Shown: positions 12,201-23,228 of the stretch, piece after piece | Layout: every line of letters begins with the position of its first letter | How positions within the stretch are numbered: the stretch's first letter is position 1 | Source: Galerina marginata | Taxonomy: Eukaryota; Basidiomycota; Agaricomycetes; Agaricales; Galerinaceae | Length of the DNA: 64,000 bases | Direction: 5' to 3' | NCBI GenBank assembly: GCA_023014335.1 | Contig: JAECYW010000014.1 | Coordinates: 1,550,001 to 1,614,000 of the forward strand | Made by a program: the position numbers and the translations under genes | Notes under the pieces: model-generated | Told to the model about the DNA's origin: nothing | Databases searched by the model: none | The model's input: only the letters and a program-made list of their open reading frames with translations

Positions 12201-13095
12201 TAAACGGATATTCTAGAACGGTTTGAGATATAAAATGAGAGGCTCTAGTGTTTGGTCAGTCTGTGATGCTAGGCTACCGTGGTTCTGATATCGGACCCAG
12301 ATAATATTAATAAGACTAACAAGTTCCGGTGGGTTACTCCATGAACAAGTGACAGGTGTACGGTACCTACTAACAAGATCGCACATGTGGTTCGTTTGAC
12401 GAGCGGCGAACTTGCTCAGATTATACGAGGAGTGCAAGGGCCAAAATGATTTTCCAGGACACTTGTCCAATGTGAGTGACGTTACTCGAGAACAGGTCAT
12501 GCATCGACGCCTGAGTAGTATGCAACTTCGAATTTTCACGGAGTCAAAGAGATAACGCATCTGAGGTCCAAGATCTAGAAAGGCCCATGACGACTGGATT
12601 GTTCCATTGGCAAATATAGATGACCTCCTAAAATGTCCCAAGAGTCTAAGGTTAAGAGTGATGAAAGCTCTCTTTGAAGTGAAGGGAAATAAATATCTTG
12701 TTAAGTGTCGAACAGGGGGGACTGTAAATTCCAGGGGAATGAGGGGACGGCTGGCCGAGCCGCGGCTCATATCAAGTACTGAATATGTCTTATGCTTAAA
12801 TTTACACTCGGGAGAAGGCGTTGCTTGTCAGATCCATTCCTCGACGATTAACCGCTACCTAAAGATCGCCGTCTGTCGATGACCAGAGTGGCTATTCTTA
12901 TGTTTGCATTGTCACCAATTTTGGGCTTAGTATTCTCATCGTAATTTATTTTACAGGCGTCATAAAGGGATGGCCGTAACAGTTTCGCATAGTACAAATC
13001 GTAAGAAAGGACGCTTAACACGTAAGAGGAAAGAAGAATGGCAGAAAAAAGGTTACAAGATGATGCCGCCTGGAACCACCCGATAGTGCTTACCA
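12201..13095. other. Intergenic, no gene seen
   Basis: Spacer 3' of the P450 gene. The 185-aa reverse frame at 12213-12770 has no recognisable domain and no splice partners, so it is not called. Confidence 0.4.
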
Positions 13096-16000
13096 CTAAT
13101 ATTTCTTCTGCACATATGCATGCAGATGGTGTCCACGATACAGGGGGATAAAATATTCCCTAAAATGGAGGTCGTCCAATCTGGAGGAGTCATGCATTGT
13201 CAAGGGGGGTGGGTCAACGCATTGACGTAAAAAATGACAAGGAAAAATAGCATCAGCAAGCAGGACACCCAAGCAGAACAGGAACCGAAGAGGAACAGGA
13301 GTTTTAACATATGCAAATGGGCCATAAAAAAAACTAAGGAAAGGCACGTACGACGAGTTTCCATCGTCCCTTAGCTCCAATTTCCGGAACAGATTTCCCA
13401 GGATGAGGTACAACTCGCACCACGCAAGGCTGGCAAGCAAACAGAAAAGTAGTCAGTCGACCAGTCTTCTCTCCCAATTGAACGGCACCAGCGAAACCAA
13501 AAGTGCCGATCCTTCTAAAGCTCCAGAAACTTAAAAACTCACTTGACACCCAGGCATGCTCTCGGGCCCTTCGAGAAAGCTACAAGGTACCGATCTAGTG
13601 TCGCAGCCGAATCAGGCTGAAGCCATCGCTCTGGAGAGAAGTGGAGAGGATCCGGGAAGATGTCCGGGTTACGGTGCATAATAGTGTTTCCCATAGCTAT
13701 TGTAGTCTGTTGGATACAAAGCGTGGGTTAGTTTGGATCGTGGTTTGACATACGGAGATTTAAGACGGGATTCAAGATATAGATAGAACGGATTTCGCTG
13801 GGATGAAGGAGGAGTGGAAATAGAATCAAGGAGACACGACAGAATCCGTGAGTATGTCGGGTTTGAAAGACCTTCAACGCAAAAAGATGACGATATAAAT
13901 AAATAAACACGGCTGTGGGGAAAGAGAACCAAGTAGATGAAGAAGAATCGAGAACGAGAGATAAATAAGCGAAACTCCAGCGAGATTCGAGATTTAAGAG
14001 TCGACGAAGGTGATGGAAAGATCAAGGACAAGGACAACAATTCCACTTTCGTTTCGATAAAAGTGTGGTACGTGAGAAAATTCTAATCTGTCCCATAACG
14101 GCGCTCTTCCCACAGTTAGGTAGACCATGCATGCAAAGAAAGGCGAGGCAGTGGAGGATCAAGAACATAGGAGATACATAGTCAAAAACATGGAATGGGT
14201 ACGTCCGTGAGAACAACCAGGTTCATGCTTTCATGTGAGGTCAAATGACCATTCCTTTAGACACGACTGTTCAGATAGCCAACTCTGCAAGTGAGCAAGC
14301 TCGAGTCGATGGAAGCAGAAGGGAGAGAGTGAATAGAAAATGAAATCAAACAGAGAGAGAGCCAGGTCCCAAAACCCACCGCCACCATCGTCACAACGAG
14401 CCAAAGCCACGCAGTGAGGTAAGCGAATAGAAATAGAAACAGAAACAGAAATAGGGAATCGAAGCAGAGAAAAGGGGGGAGTCAACATCCCAGCCAAGGG
14501 AAGGTAAACGGAAACGCGCATGGGATATTCAAGACCGCATCCTTGGTACAAGTTCCAATCACAGAAATAGACTCGAACTCGATCGATCAGACGGAGCATA
14601 GAACCACAAATGTCGCGTAAAATCGCGTGGCAGTACGTGGTACTGGCGGCTGGAGGTCCTGGGGATTAATATAAAGATGGGGAAGATGGGTGGGTACGCC
14701 ACACCCCAAATAAGCCCCACAAATTACCCACAAGGATCGACGTCCAAATCGGGATAAGCGCGAATTGGTTCCGCCGAGTCCGAGTTCGGCAATGCCGCTC
14801 TTCGACACGAAGTAAAAGGAAGATAAACTGTCGGGGGATCTCGCTCTCCAAACCCAGAAGAAAGGTAAAGGAAAATAAGCGAGCGTCGGTTACAATGCGG
14901 CAGGCATCTAATTTTGAGAGTATGGGAGTAAAGATGGCATTATTATTACCGCGTCCAGGAGCGCGAACCATGTCTCTCGGGAGGTTGTGGGGGAAAGCGG
15001 CTAAAAATTCGGAAGAAAGAGGAACAGCGGCAAGCGGCAGCGACGGGGGTAACCAAACGAGGAAAAAGTAGAGGAGAACATGAGAATAAAAGCACTCACT
15101 CCTGGGGGAATTGGAATGCCTGCCACAACACCACCGGCGGGTCCAGTCAGGCGAGGCATGGGGGTAACGGTACCCCAGGACAAACGCAAGGCTTCTTTGA
15201 TAACGGCCGTCTGTCTCCAAGGTGAGTAAAAACAAGGGTGAAGTGAGTATGTGCACAAACGAGGTAAGGTAACTTCTCCAACTCTTCGTAACCAAAGGGT
15301 TCGTCCACATCCGGCCAAGCATGGAGGAGTTCGTTGACCAGCTTCGTCTTCACTTTCTCGTCTCTAAGAGTAAAGAAAGCCGCAAGCGTGCAGGCATTTC
15401 CGACCGTCTCACTTCCTGCAAAGCGCAGATTCAAACCCTCATGCAATAACCACAGCCTTGTCTTCGCCTTCTCCTTCACCGTCATCTGCTGGCTTTCTTG
15501 GCCTTTAACACCAGGTAGACCCTCCTTCTCCCCCTGCTTTTCGAGGAAATAGTGGTACATCGTATCGTGTTCCTTCCCACCCAGGGTGCGCGGATCTTCA
15601 AGAATTTCGTCGATTTGTGACCCGAGTTGATTGGCTTGGTCGTAGTATCCTTTGGTGGCGGGCATGAGGGCCAAACCAAGCCATTCGGGACAGCTGTCGG
15701 TAAGGGTACGCAAGAAAGGAATATGTTTGAAAACCCAACAGAGATGAAGGGTGGCATCCATCGAGATGGCTACAGGATGTGAAAAGCCAGGATAGTCGAT
15801 CGCGTTGAAGCACGAGCCGAAGCAATAGGTAGTAATAATGTCGAGGGTCACTGACCGGAGGGCAAGATGCAGGTCCGCAGCGGTACGAGTAGGCTCATAG
15901 GTGAGGAGACGCTCAATGAGCGAGTCAACGTGTTTTTGGAGTGCTTTCTCCAGTTTCAATGTCGCGCGGCGGGAGAATAAAGGCCCCAGCGCAAGGCGGC

Positions 16001-16489
16001 GCTTCTGCGCCCTGTGGAAGTCCGTCTGTCCAAAGACAGACTCGGAGGACCCGAAGCACCTGTACATCTTATAATCCTTGGTGAATGTGGATCCGCTGCC
16101 ATAGATTTCAGCATAGGCGTTGGGGTCGCTAAAATGGAGCTGGAAAGGTCGATCAGGGACCAACAAGCAATTAAGTGTGGTGATGACCTCACTTCATTAG
16201 GTCCGACGCGCACAACGGTGCCTGACACAATAGTCAATTATGTGCGGAGCGCGGACGATGAAGAGAGGCACCAACCATATTTTGAGTGCAGAACATGGAG
16301 ATGTTCTGACCACTCTCCATCCAGAATGACATCGTAGTACGCCCGGTAAAGTGTAGTGAACGCCGCAACCCTCGGGCCAGGTATGCTCGCCAGTGGATGC
16401 CATAGGAGCCTATAGACTATCCTGGCAAGAAAAAAGACGGGGAGGAGGGCGAAAGCGGCGGGGATGGTAGAGGGAATGGAGTGGGACAT
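13096..16489 (-). CDS. Cytochrome P450 monooxygenase
   Basis: Seven exons: 16489-16276, 16221-16193, 16139-15261, 15210-15100, 13706-13543, 13429-13352 and 13180-13096. They keep phase throughout and give 519 aa. Residues 1-30 form an N-terminal membrane anchor, followed by the hinge HPLASIPGPR. The I-helix has FAGSETVG (oxygen activation), the K-helix has KEALRLS (ExxR), the PERW-type motif reads PERWLQ, and the heme loop is FSKGPRACLG with its axial Cys. The enzyme should sit on the ER and oxidise a lipophilic substrate. Overall resemblance is to the trichodiene-oxygenase-like fungal P450s, but the substrate cannot be told from sequence. No terpene synthase, PKS or NRPS gene is nearby. Intron 4 is 1,393 nt, far longer than the other introns. 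The promoter is shared with the mitochondrial carrier. Confidence 0.9.
13707..15099 (-). other. 1,393-nt intron of the P450 gene
   Basis: It starts with GTGAGT directly after IPIPPG and ends CAACAG before TTIAMGN, so phase and protein are continuous. The rest of the gene uses introns of 50-170 nt. Inside are only short frames and a purine-rich simple-sequence patch (repeats of AGAAAC/AGAAAT near 14425-14455). I could not identify an inserted element or terminal repeats. Confidence 0.75.
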
Positions 16490-17485
16490 GGGTAGTGATC
16501 AATAGCACCATGTTTGACAGTTATACTTATCGTGAGGCGGGTGATATAAACGATTTCCCCCCACTTACGAAAACCGGCCTGCCTCGAGGCAGGTCATCGT
16601 GCTGCCCTGGGATGTCGGTGGCGCGTACCGATTGATGATGGGAGAAGCGCATGCATCCGGATCCGGGAGAGGCACGCGAACCCGCCTCGAGGCAAAATCC
16701 CTGCAAGTAGGTCCATGGTGGACTTCAACCTAATCGATTGTCATCTGTTACTTATAAGGTCTATCGTGAAAAACTAAGCTCAGTGAAAATGCACATAGTA
16801 CCAGGCCAAGTACCGTTCCCAACAGAGCCTCGTCAAAGCTTCATCCAAAAGTTGCAACCTTGCGATATCCTTCTTTTTCCCTGGCAGCGGCGAGGGACTC
16901 AATTGACTGTCAACAGGACGGGAAATTGAAGGTATTCATTTCGTTCGACACAGATGTGCCTTGGCTTGTGTTACGTTATTAATTCCGCTTTACTGTTGAA
17001 ACTAGATTGATACCTGCTAAAGTAAACGACTTTACGGTTTAGATGAGACACAGACGTGGATACCAGTCCCGTATTGTGTTGCTCACCTTGACCCTGCAGC
17101 GCATTCACTGGATAAATATTCAAATGTTGGTCCCCATTGCCCAAGACAGCCCTAGACCTGTAATCATTGAATAAATTTAAAAGACAGAGTCAATGGCGAT
17201 GTCCCAGGTTACCAGCGAGCAAAAAATAACGCGCCCATGGAAAGCTACTCTGGACAGCAGCTCTTGGATCCTTGTAAATTGTGGAGCACTGTAAGTTCCT
17301 GGTTAGGCCGAGTGTGGCGCAAGCTGGACCACTGCAGTGCGTCGTCAGTCCATGGACTTAGGACTAAAAAGTTAGAAGAACACGTGACTCAATGCGACTT
17401 TGCATCGTCACCGTTTTTCCGCATTCAAATTCCCTTGCCTTTCAACTTACTGGCCAGTGGCGAACGATCCTTACATGAGGTGACA
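16490..17485. promoter_or_regulatory. Divergent promoter, P450 / carrier, with paired palindrome
   Basis: About 1 kb between divergent starts. A perfect 16-bp palindrome, CCTGCCTCGAGGCAGG, lies at 16578-16593, and its 10-bp core GCCTCGAGGC recurs at 16684-16693, 103 bp further on. These are about 90 and 195 bp upstream of the P450 start. No gene is seen in the remainder. Confidence 0.45.
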
Positions 17486-19846
17486 ATGAAGAACCTGGAG
17501 AACGGAAGTTCTTCACTTCCTGCGACATCTCATTCTACAAGTGGTCGCGTGTCTGCCTCTCAGCCTGCGACGAACGTCAAACCACAGCCGCCAAGTTTCT
17601 TTCCGACCACAGCCCTAGTGAGTGTTAAAATACACCCATTTTTACGCATCAAATCACGGAATTGACAGGAAATCTTTATAGGATCATGCAGCGGCAGGTA
17701 TTGGTGCGGGTATTGTCACAACCCTATGCTTAAACCCCCTCGATCTCCTCAAAGTCAAGCTCCAAGTCACAACAAACAACCCAAATGTTTCCATTGGCAA
17801 ACATATATGGATTTCTCTCAAAGATATCCAGCAAACGCAAGGATGGCGTGGATTATATCGCGGTCTTGTACCTAACATCGCGGGGAACGCGTCTAGTTGG
17901 GGCCTCTACTTTCTTTTGTGAAGATTTTCCCCCTTCTTTGACCCAAGCCCGCTGATGGACTTGAATAGCTACAACATGCTCAAGAAACGCGCTTCTGGTG
18001 GGGACATCACGATGCCTCTCTCGGCATCCGAATATCTCATCTGTTCTGCTCAAGCGAGTTCGCACTTCACTGGGTACCCTTGGACCAGCATCTTTGACTA
18101 ACGAAAGTATTCCATAGGTGCCGTCACTGCCGTCATGACGAATCCCCTCTGGCTCGTTCGAGTCCGCATGTTTACAACACGCGCCGATTCACCGAACGCT
18201 TATCGTGGTTTGTGGGGTACGTGCTTTTCTACAAACCTCCTTGACCCAGTCCTCCGAAGAACAAGGGGACTCTAGAGCAGACGTAAGGGCCAAATACCCG
18301 GGTATTTTGCTAAATGCGATAGCATTTACTTCCATCTATCTGCTTATGCGGAGTCCTGTGTTATAATCTCGTTGTGGCACTAGGCACATCGAGCTGCATT
18401 AACAAGACCCACAAAATCTGTGTCGAGTGACAAAAGGGGCCATCGGTCACGTGATTTGAAATCGCTGAGCGATTCCGTGTCGGATCAGCCTACTGCTGAA
18501 CATATATCTACGAATGCAAGCAATTTGAGTTTACACGATTCTTCCATCTGAAGTTTTCTTTTCGTTGGAATTGTTGCTCGCCTATGGCCCTTTCTCTCCT
18601 CATGTTTTCTATGTGCCTTTTCCCAATCAGCTTTACGCCTCATGTTTTCTCTTTTACCCATATATATCCTCACCTGACTGACATCCACGCTTACACCTCC
18701 AGACGGCCTCCGCACCATCGTAAAGAAAGACGGTCCCCTCGGGCTTTTTCGCGGAACATCTCTGGCTCTATTCGGCGTTTCGAATGGCGCGATCCAATTT
18801 GTCGTTTATGAAAAAATGAAGACATGGGGCTTTGACAGGAAGAAACGACAATATGAAAAAGCTGGAAAGCCCTATAATCGCGAGGCCGATAAACTTGTGC
18901 GTGTTTTCTCATCGTTAATTATGGATCGGGCATGTTTGCATAGTGGGTCGGCGTTGAAGGAACGAGGCGTTTATCTACCCCTTGTTTTAGCGCCCAGCTC
19001 GTTACTCCGCTCCAATCGACTCCACCTCTTTCTTGCCTTCTAAACAATTCATGCTGATGAATATCCTATTTGCAGTCAAATCTTTCCTATACGGCCATGT
19101 CTATATCGAGCAAGCTTGCTGCATTATCCGTTACATACCCCTACCAGGTTGTCCGTTCTCGAATACAGGTTTGTGGATCAGCTATTCTTGTTTTTTCTTG
19201 TATTCGTCGGGTTTTCACCTATCTCTTCGTTATCCGTTATCTTCTCACGATTTCTTTATTACATTTTGGTTCTTCGGCGACTTTCTCCTTGAAAGCGAAA
19301 ATTGGGCGCATCCAACGACCCTTTATCCGTCCTGTCACTTTTCAGCGATCGACGCCGCGGCTTAGACCTACCCTTGTGTCTATTTTTCCTGTTTGCATCT
19401 GCGCCTCGTTCATTGTCGTCTTCCGTGGTTCATTATTCCTGGCTCGGGTCATATCCCCCCTCTTCGACGTCTGTCACCCCATTTTTCCCTCCTGCATTTT
19501 CTTTTTTCTATATATATTTTTGTGTCCTTGCTGACTTTGTCCTCTTTTGCCCCTTTGTTGATCCACACTGTGTCTGCTACCTCGCCGTCGACCACTTCAA
19601 CAACATATTTGCCCACAATCACAGAACGACGCACAATCGGCTCTCTTCCCCAACATCCCCGCCACTATCAGGCGCACGTGGGCGCTTGAAGGTCCACGGG
19701 GCTTCTTTCGCGGCCTCGGCACCAATCTCGTGCGTGTGCTCCCTGGTACCTGCATAACATTCGTGGTCTACGAGAATTTGGCTTGGCTGCTCAGGACGAG
19801 TGCGAGAGAACGTACCGATAGGGCCGAGAGTTTAAAAGATTCCTAA
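17486..19846 (+). CDS. Mitochondrial carrier, FAD/folate-carrier type (Flx1/SLC25A32-like)
   Basis: Seven exons (17486-17617, 17682-17917, 17969-18057, 18118-18216, 18703-18896, 19076-19168, 19625-19846) join in phase to give 354 aa. After a Ser/Pro-rich leader of about 44 residues come three tandem carrier repeats. Each carries the Px[DE]xx[KR]-type signature: NPLDLLKVKLQ, NPLWLVRVRMF and YPYQVVRSRIQ. The second motif, with Trp after PL, is typical of the Flx1/folate and NAD carrier branch rather than the ADP/ATP branch. Yeast Flx1 moves FAD or a related flavin across the inner mitochondrial membrane; the substrate here is inferred. Introns 4 (486 nt) and 6 (456 nt) are unusually long for this window. 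The start is the first ATG that leads in frame into the carrier domain. Confidence 0.87.
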
Positions 19847-20948
19847 GGCGGAAGACTGGATTCAGAACTGGGCGTTCGTGTCTCAAACATCTCGTCCAAG
19901 GATTCACACTACTCATTTTATCTCCATAATCCTAATGCGTTGTTCTTGTTTCAGACAGACATCATACACATATCACCATAGAGCATCATACCTAGCTTCT
20001 TACTATACAGATCTTTGTCCAATTAATTACGCGGAACGTACAGTTAACGTTAGAGTGGCAGAGTATTGTATTATAGAGCGGCTGTCGTCTAAATACCTGA
20101 GCATAGATATTCATGTACTCTTTGCCGACCTCGCTTCACTCCCCATCTCATTCAATGCAAAAGCATCTCCTTGGACCATTACAACTTACAGGAGAATTGA
20201 CAAATCAGATTTATTCACTCTCGTTTTCAGGCTGCTCACCAGCAATATCATGAACAGGGAGATTCAAAAGGCTCCGACCAGCAATTTGAAGGTCAAATTG
20301 CGCAACAAGTTATGTTGAGTCGATTTTGAAGTTCCTTGTCCATTTGAATTCTGATAATACGGAACAGAAAACTAAGACTGCAAATTGCCCTTCAGGGCAA
20401 TGACGATGTCGAAAACTAAGACTGCAAATTGCCCTTCAGGGCAATGATGATGTCGACCATTCGCTTCCTGCGTCAATACGAGTTGGCGGATAGAAACTGC
20501 AGTGGACACAACTAGTGGATGCCCTCATGCCTGGCGGCATTGTGCAAATTTATGATCATAGAAAAGGAAAGGAATACCATGCTTACCAGTGACGATAGTG
20601 GCTCGTTCAGTATATGCTGTTCATCTCCGAGCCCCAGAGAAGTGGGTAGATGGAAGTCATGAGAAGAGGGGAATACTGGAAAACTTTGGTAAAATAGCTG
20701 TGAAGAAAGAGGGTTTGAAAGAAAAAGGAGGGATCACACGGAGAGTCGGTTAGACGGATTTAACACGTATCAATTCACAGGACTATTAACTGGCCCTTTA
20801 ATATAGAGTACCCATCGACGATATGCAAGACCGGAGTGCTGGAAGGTACAAGAAATTCGAAAGCGACCTACACGTGTAATAATGATGAATAGAGGCTACA
20901 GTGTTTCGTGGAAAAGCGAAGGGAGATGTACAACATAACGCACATTGA
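19847..20948. other. Intergenic, contains a short tandem duplication
   Basis: 3' spacer between the convergent carrier and Gln-rich protein genes. I see no gene. Its one notable content is the 44-bp direct repeat with an internal hairpin listed separately. Confidence 0.5.
20367..20454. repeat. 44-bp tandem duplication with internal hairpin
   Basis: Two adjacent copies, 20367-20410 and 20411-20454, differ at one base (GACGATG versus GATGATG). Each copy contains ATTGCCC-TTCA-GGGCAAT, a perfect 7-bp stem with a 4-base loop. The high identity points to a recent duplication. Confidence 0.9.
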
Positions 20949-23228
20949 TCACTGTGACCAATTGTTATCGCTGTTAAAGGAGTCTCCAATACCTGCTCCA
21001 AGAGATCCCAGGTCAAAGCCAGCTGTGAAGGAAGAAGGATCAACTGGAGGGTTCGAAAATCCTTGATTGATACCGTTGACAAACCCAGCGAAGCCGGACG
21101 TGTCAGACTGAGAGGGAACACCCCCATTAGAAGCATTCGCGAAGGTCTGGGCGATGGTGTCGAAAATACCGTTTCCACCACCACCACCACCACCACTACC
21201 ACTACCACCAGTGGGATCAGCATACAGAGTCGACGGGTCGAACGCTGGAGGCTGGCCTTGCCCAGATCCATTGCCACCGAGCATAGAATTTATCATGTCC
21301 GTCATCGATGGCTGTTGGGATTGCTGCTGCGTCGGTGCATTGCCACCATATGCGGAATTTAGCAGATCTGTCATCGAAGGTTGTGAAGGCTGCTGCTGCT
21401 GCTGCGTCGGTGCATTGCCACCGTATGCAGAATTCAGCAGATCTGCCATCGAAGGTTGTTGGGGTTGCTGCTGTTGGGGCTGCTGTTGCGTCATATCGTG
21501 AACCAGATGGCCCACATGATTAAACACTTGCGCATAAGGATTTTGGCCCTGCTGCTGCGGTTGTTGTGAGTGGTGCTGAGGATTCTGCGCACTTATGGCC
21601 GCTTGTTGTTGGTGTAACAATGTATTATATTGCTGTTGCTGCAACTGGGCGAATGTAGCTTGCTGTTGCGCCATAGCTTGCTGCTGTTGAGCTTGTTGCT
21701 GTTGAGCGAGGGCCAACTGTTGTTCCTGAATCGCCTGCTGGTATTTGAGCTGAGCGTGAGCTTGAGCTTGAACCTGTTGCTGTTGCTGCTGTGTCGCGTT
21801 CGCCTGGAGGTGGGCGAGGGCTTGTTGTTGGGCAGCCGCCTGCTGCTGCGCCAGCAGGGCTTCGGCTTGCTGGGCGAGCGCAACTTTTTGGAGTCTCTGT
21901 ATTTCTAAAATCATGGCCTGATAGTCGACAGATTGTTGAGGAGGCGTTTGGTACTGCATCCCATTGACAGAATTCATTTGCATTTGTGCGGCGAGTTGCT
22001 GCTGCTGTAGCTGTTGCTGGCGGATAAGAGCATTGATGACGGCCTGATAGTTTGCATTTGGCCTCCCTTGCATTACCGCTTGCAAATCAGATTCCGCCAC
22101 CCCTGTATTGAATTTGGAGAATGCCGATTTCATCATTTTGGTAATTCGAGGATTTGTGACGAGGTCACCAATACCAGTAATTATTCCTGAAGATAGCCCC
22201 GTCGTCGCTGAGAAGACGCCCCCAGCGATCTTGAAAACGGCTTGAGCAGCTTGTCGTCCACCGCTGTTTTGCGCAGCGGCATTCCCATTTCCTTGTTTGT
22301 TAAAGCTCTCTGGTGTGATTGTCGAGGAATTTGACCCTGGCGACGAGATCGTAGGCGAAATGGATAGAGGAGGGGAAGTGGGGAGAGATAAAGTAGGTGA
22401 TGTGAGTGAGTTGGGTGGCGCAAAGAGGAGAGAGGAAGCAGGAGGTGAGGGCGTAGTTAAGGAGTTCAAACTCCCTCCAAGTGACAGCGGGGACAGTGGA
22501 CCTGTCGAAGGGGGTGAAGGGACGAGATTTCCAGGACCACTAGGTTGCAAAATCGAAGGTAGATTCAATTCGGTAGGTGGACGAGCCATCGTCACTAAAT
22601 GAGGAGTAAGACGAGGACCACTGTTGCTCGTGTTGGCATTAAATCCGCTTTGTCCCGGTGCATATGTCTGAGTCCGTCTGGGGTCATGTTGAAGATGGCC
22701 ATGGGTTTGCGGCATCGGATGAGCAGACTGCAGAGATTGTGTTCGGTGTGGCGCAAGGTGATTATTCCAATACGGTGGAGACAGTGGAGAGATAGAGCTT
22801 GTACTCATTGGCGATGGACTGTTGCCAAAATTCGAGGATGAGCTTGGCGAGTAAGTCGAAAGCCGTGACCCAGAAATGGCAGTACCATTCAAAATATCCG
22901 GTGGGGGGATTACGGGCAAAGGCCGATTAACCATCTGGGGAAGGTTGTGCATCGAAGGTGCACTTGAGGCATATATTGATGGCCTATTTTGTTGGGGGGG
23001 AGGTGGAGGCGTTGGGAATTGGGCAGGCCCGCGGGTTTGTGGTGGTGGCACAGGCGACGTTGATAGACTTTGAATGTTGCTGGAGCTAATCATCGGTGTC
23101 GCCGTTTGTATTTTAGAGCTAGCGTATAGTCTTTGCGCGGCGCTGGGTTGACGATGGTTCTGCATCACGGGTGGTTGAGTCGGCGAAGAATTCGGTCGCG
23201 GCATATCCATTGCCACTGCTGGATTCAT
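20949..23228 (-). CDS. Gln-rich low-complexity protein of unknown function
   Basis: One exon, 759 aa from ATG 23228. Residues 1 to about 320 are Pro/Ser/Asn-rich and disordered. A short ordered-looking segment (about 325-400) is Gly/Ala-rich and hydrophobic (QAVFKIAGGVFSATTGL, GDLVTNPRITKMMKSAF). Residues 400-600 are dominated by Gln runs written in mixed CAG/CAA codons. Then three tandem copies of a unit of about 23 residues (SMTDLLNSAYGGNAPTQQQ) precede a Gly-rich run. The C-terminus has Phe/Gly/Asn-rich repeats (FDLGSLGAGIGDSFNSDNNW). The composition resembles prion-like and transcription-cofactor proteins, but no DNA-binding or RNA-binding domain is visible. Function is unknown. The expression start could involve an upstream non-coding exon. 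Confidence 0.75.
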   Translation of the reverse strand: MNPAVAMDMPRPNSSPTQPPVMQNHRQPSAAQRLYASSKIQTATPMISSSNIQSLSTSPVPPPQTRGPAQFPTPPPPPQQNRPSIYASSAPSMHNLPQMVNRPLPVIPPPDILNGTAISGSRLSTYSPSSSSNFGNSPSPMSTSSISPLSPPYWNNHLAPHRTQSLQSAHPMPQTHGHLQHDPRRTQTYAPGQSGFNANTSNSGPRLTPHLVTMARPPTELNLPSILQPSGPGNLVPSPPSTGPLSPLSLGGSLNSLTTPSPPASSLLFAPPNSLTSPTLSLPTSPPLSISPTISSPGSNSSTITPESFNKQGNGNAAAQNSGGRQAAQAVFKIAGGVFSATTGLSSGIITGIGDLVTNPRITKMMKSAFSKFNTGVAESDLQAVMQGRPNANYQAVINALIRQQQLQQQQLAAQMQMNSVNGMQYQTPPQQSVDYQAMILEIQRLQKVALAQQAEALLAQQQAAAQQQALAHLQANATQQQQQQVQAQAHAQLKYQQAIQEQQLALAQQQQAQQQQAMAQQQATFAQLQQQQYNTLLHQQQAAISAQNPQHHSQQPQQQGQNPYAQVFNHVGHLVHDMTQQQPQQQQPQQPSMADLLNSAYGGNAPTQQQQQPSQPSMTDLLNSAYGGNAPTQQQSQQPSMTDMINSMLGGNGSGQGQPPAFDPSTLYADPTGGSGSGGGGGGGNGIFDTIAQTFANASNGGVPSQSDTSGFAGFVNGINQGFSNPPVDPSSFTAGFDLGSLGAGIGDSFNSDNNWSQ

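Noticed and set aside
12213..12770. 185-codon reverse frame downstream of the P450
   Set aside because: Composition is random-looking, and it cannot be linked to the P450, whose stop at 13096 is clear.
13707..15099. Separate small genes inside the P450 long intron
   Set aside because: Frames such as 14231-14599 show low-complexity Leu/Ser text and no splice or domain support.
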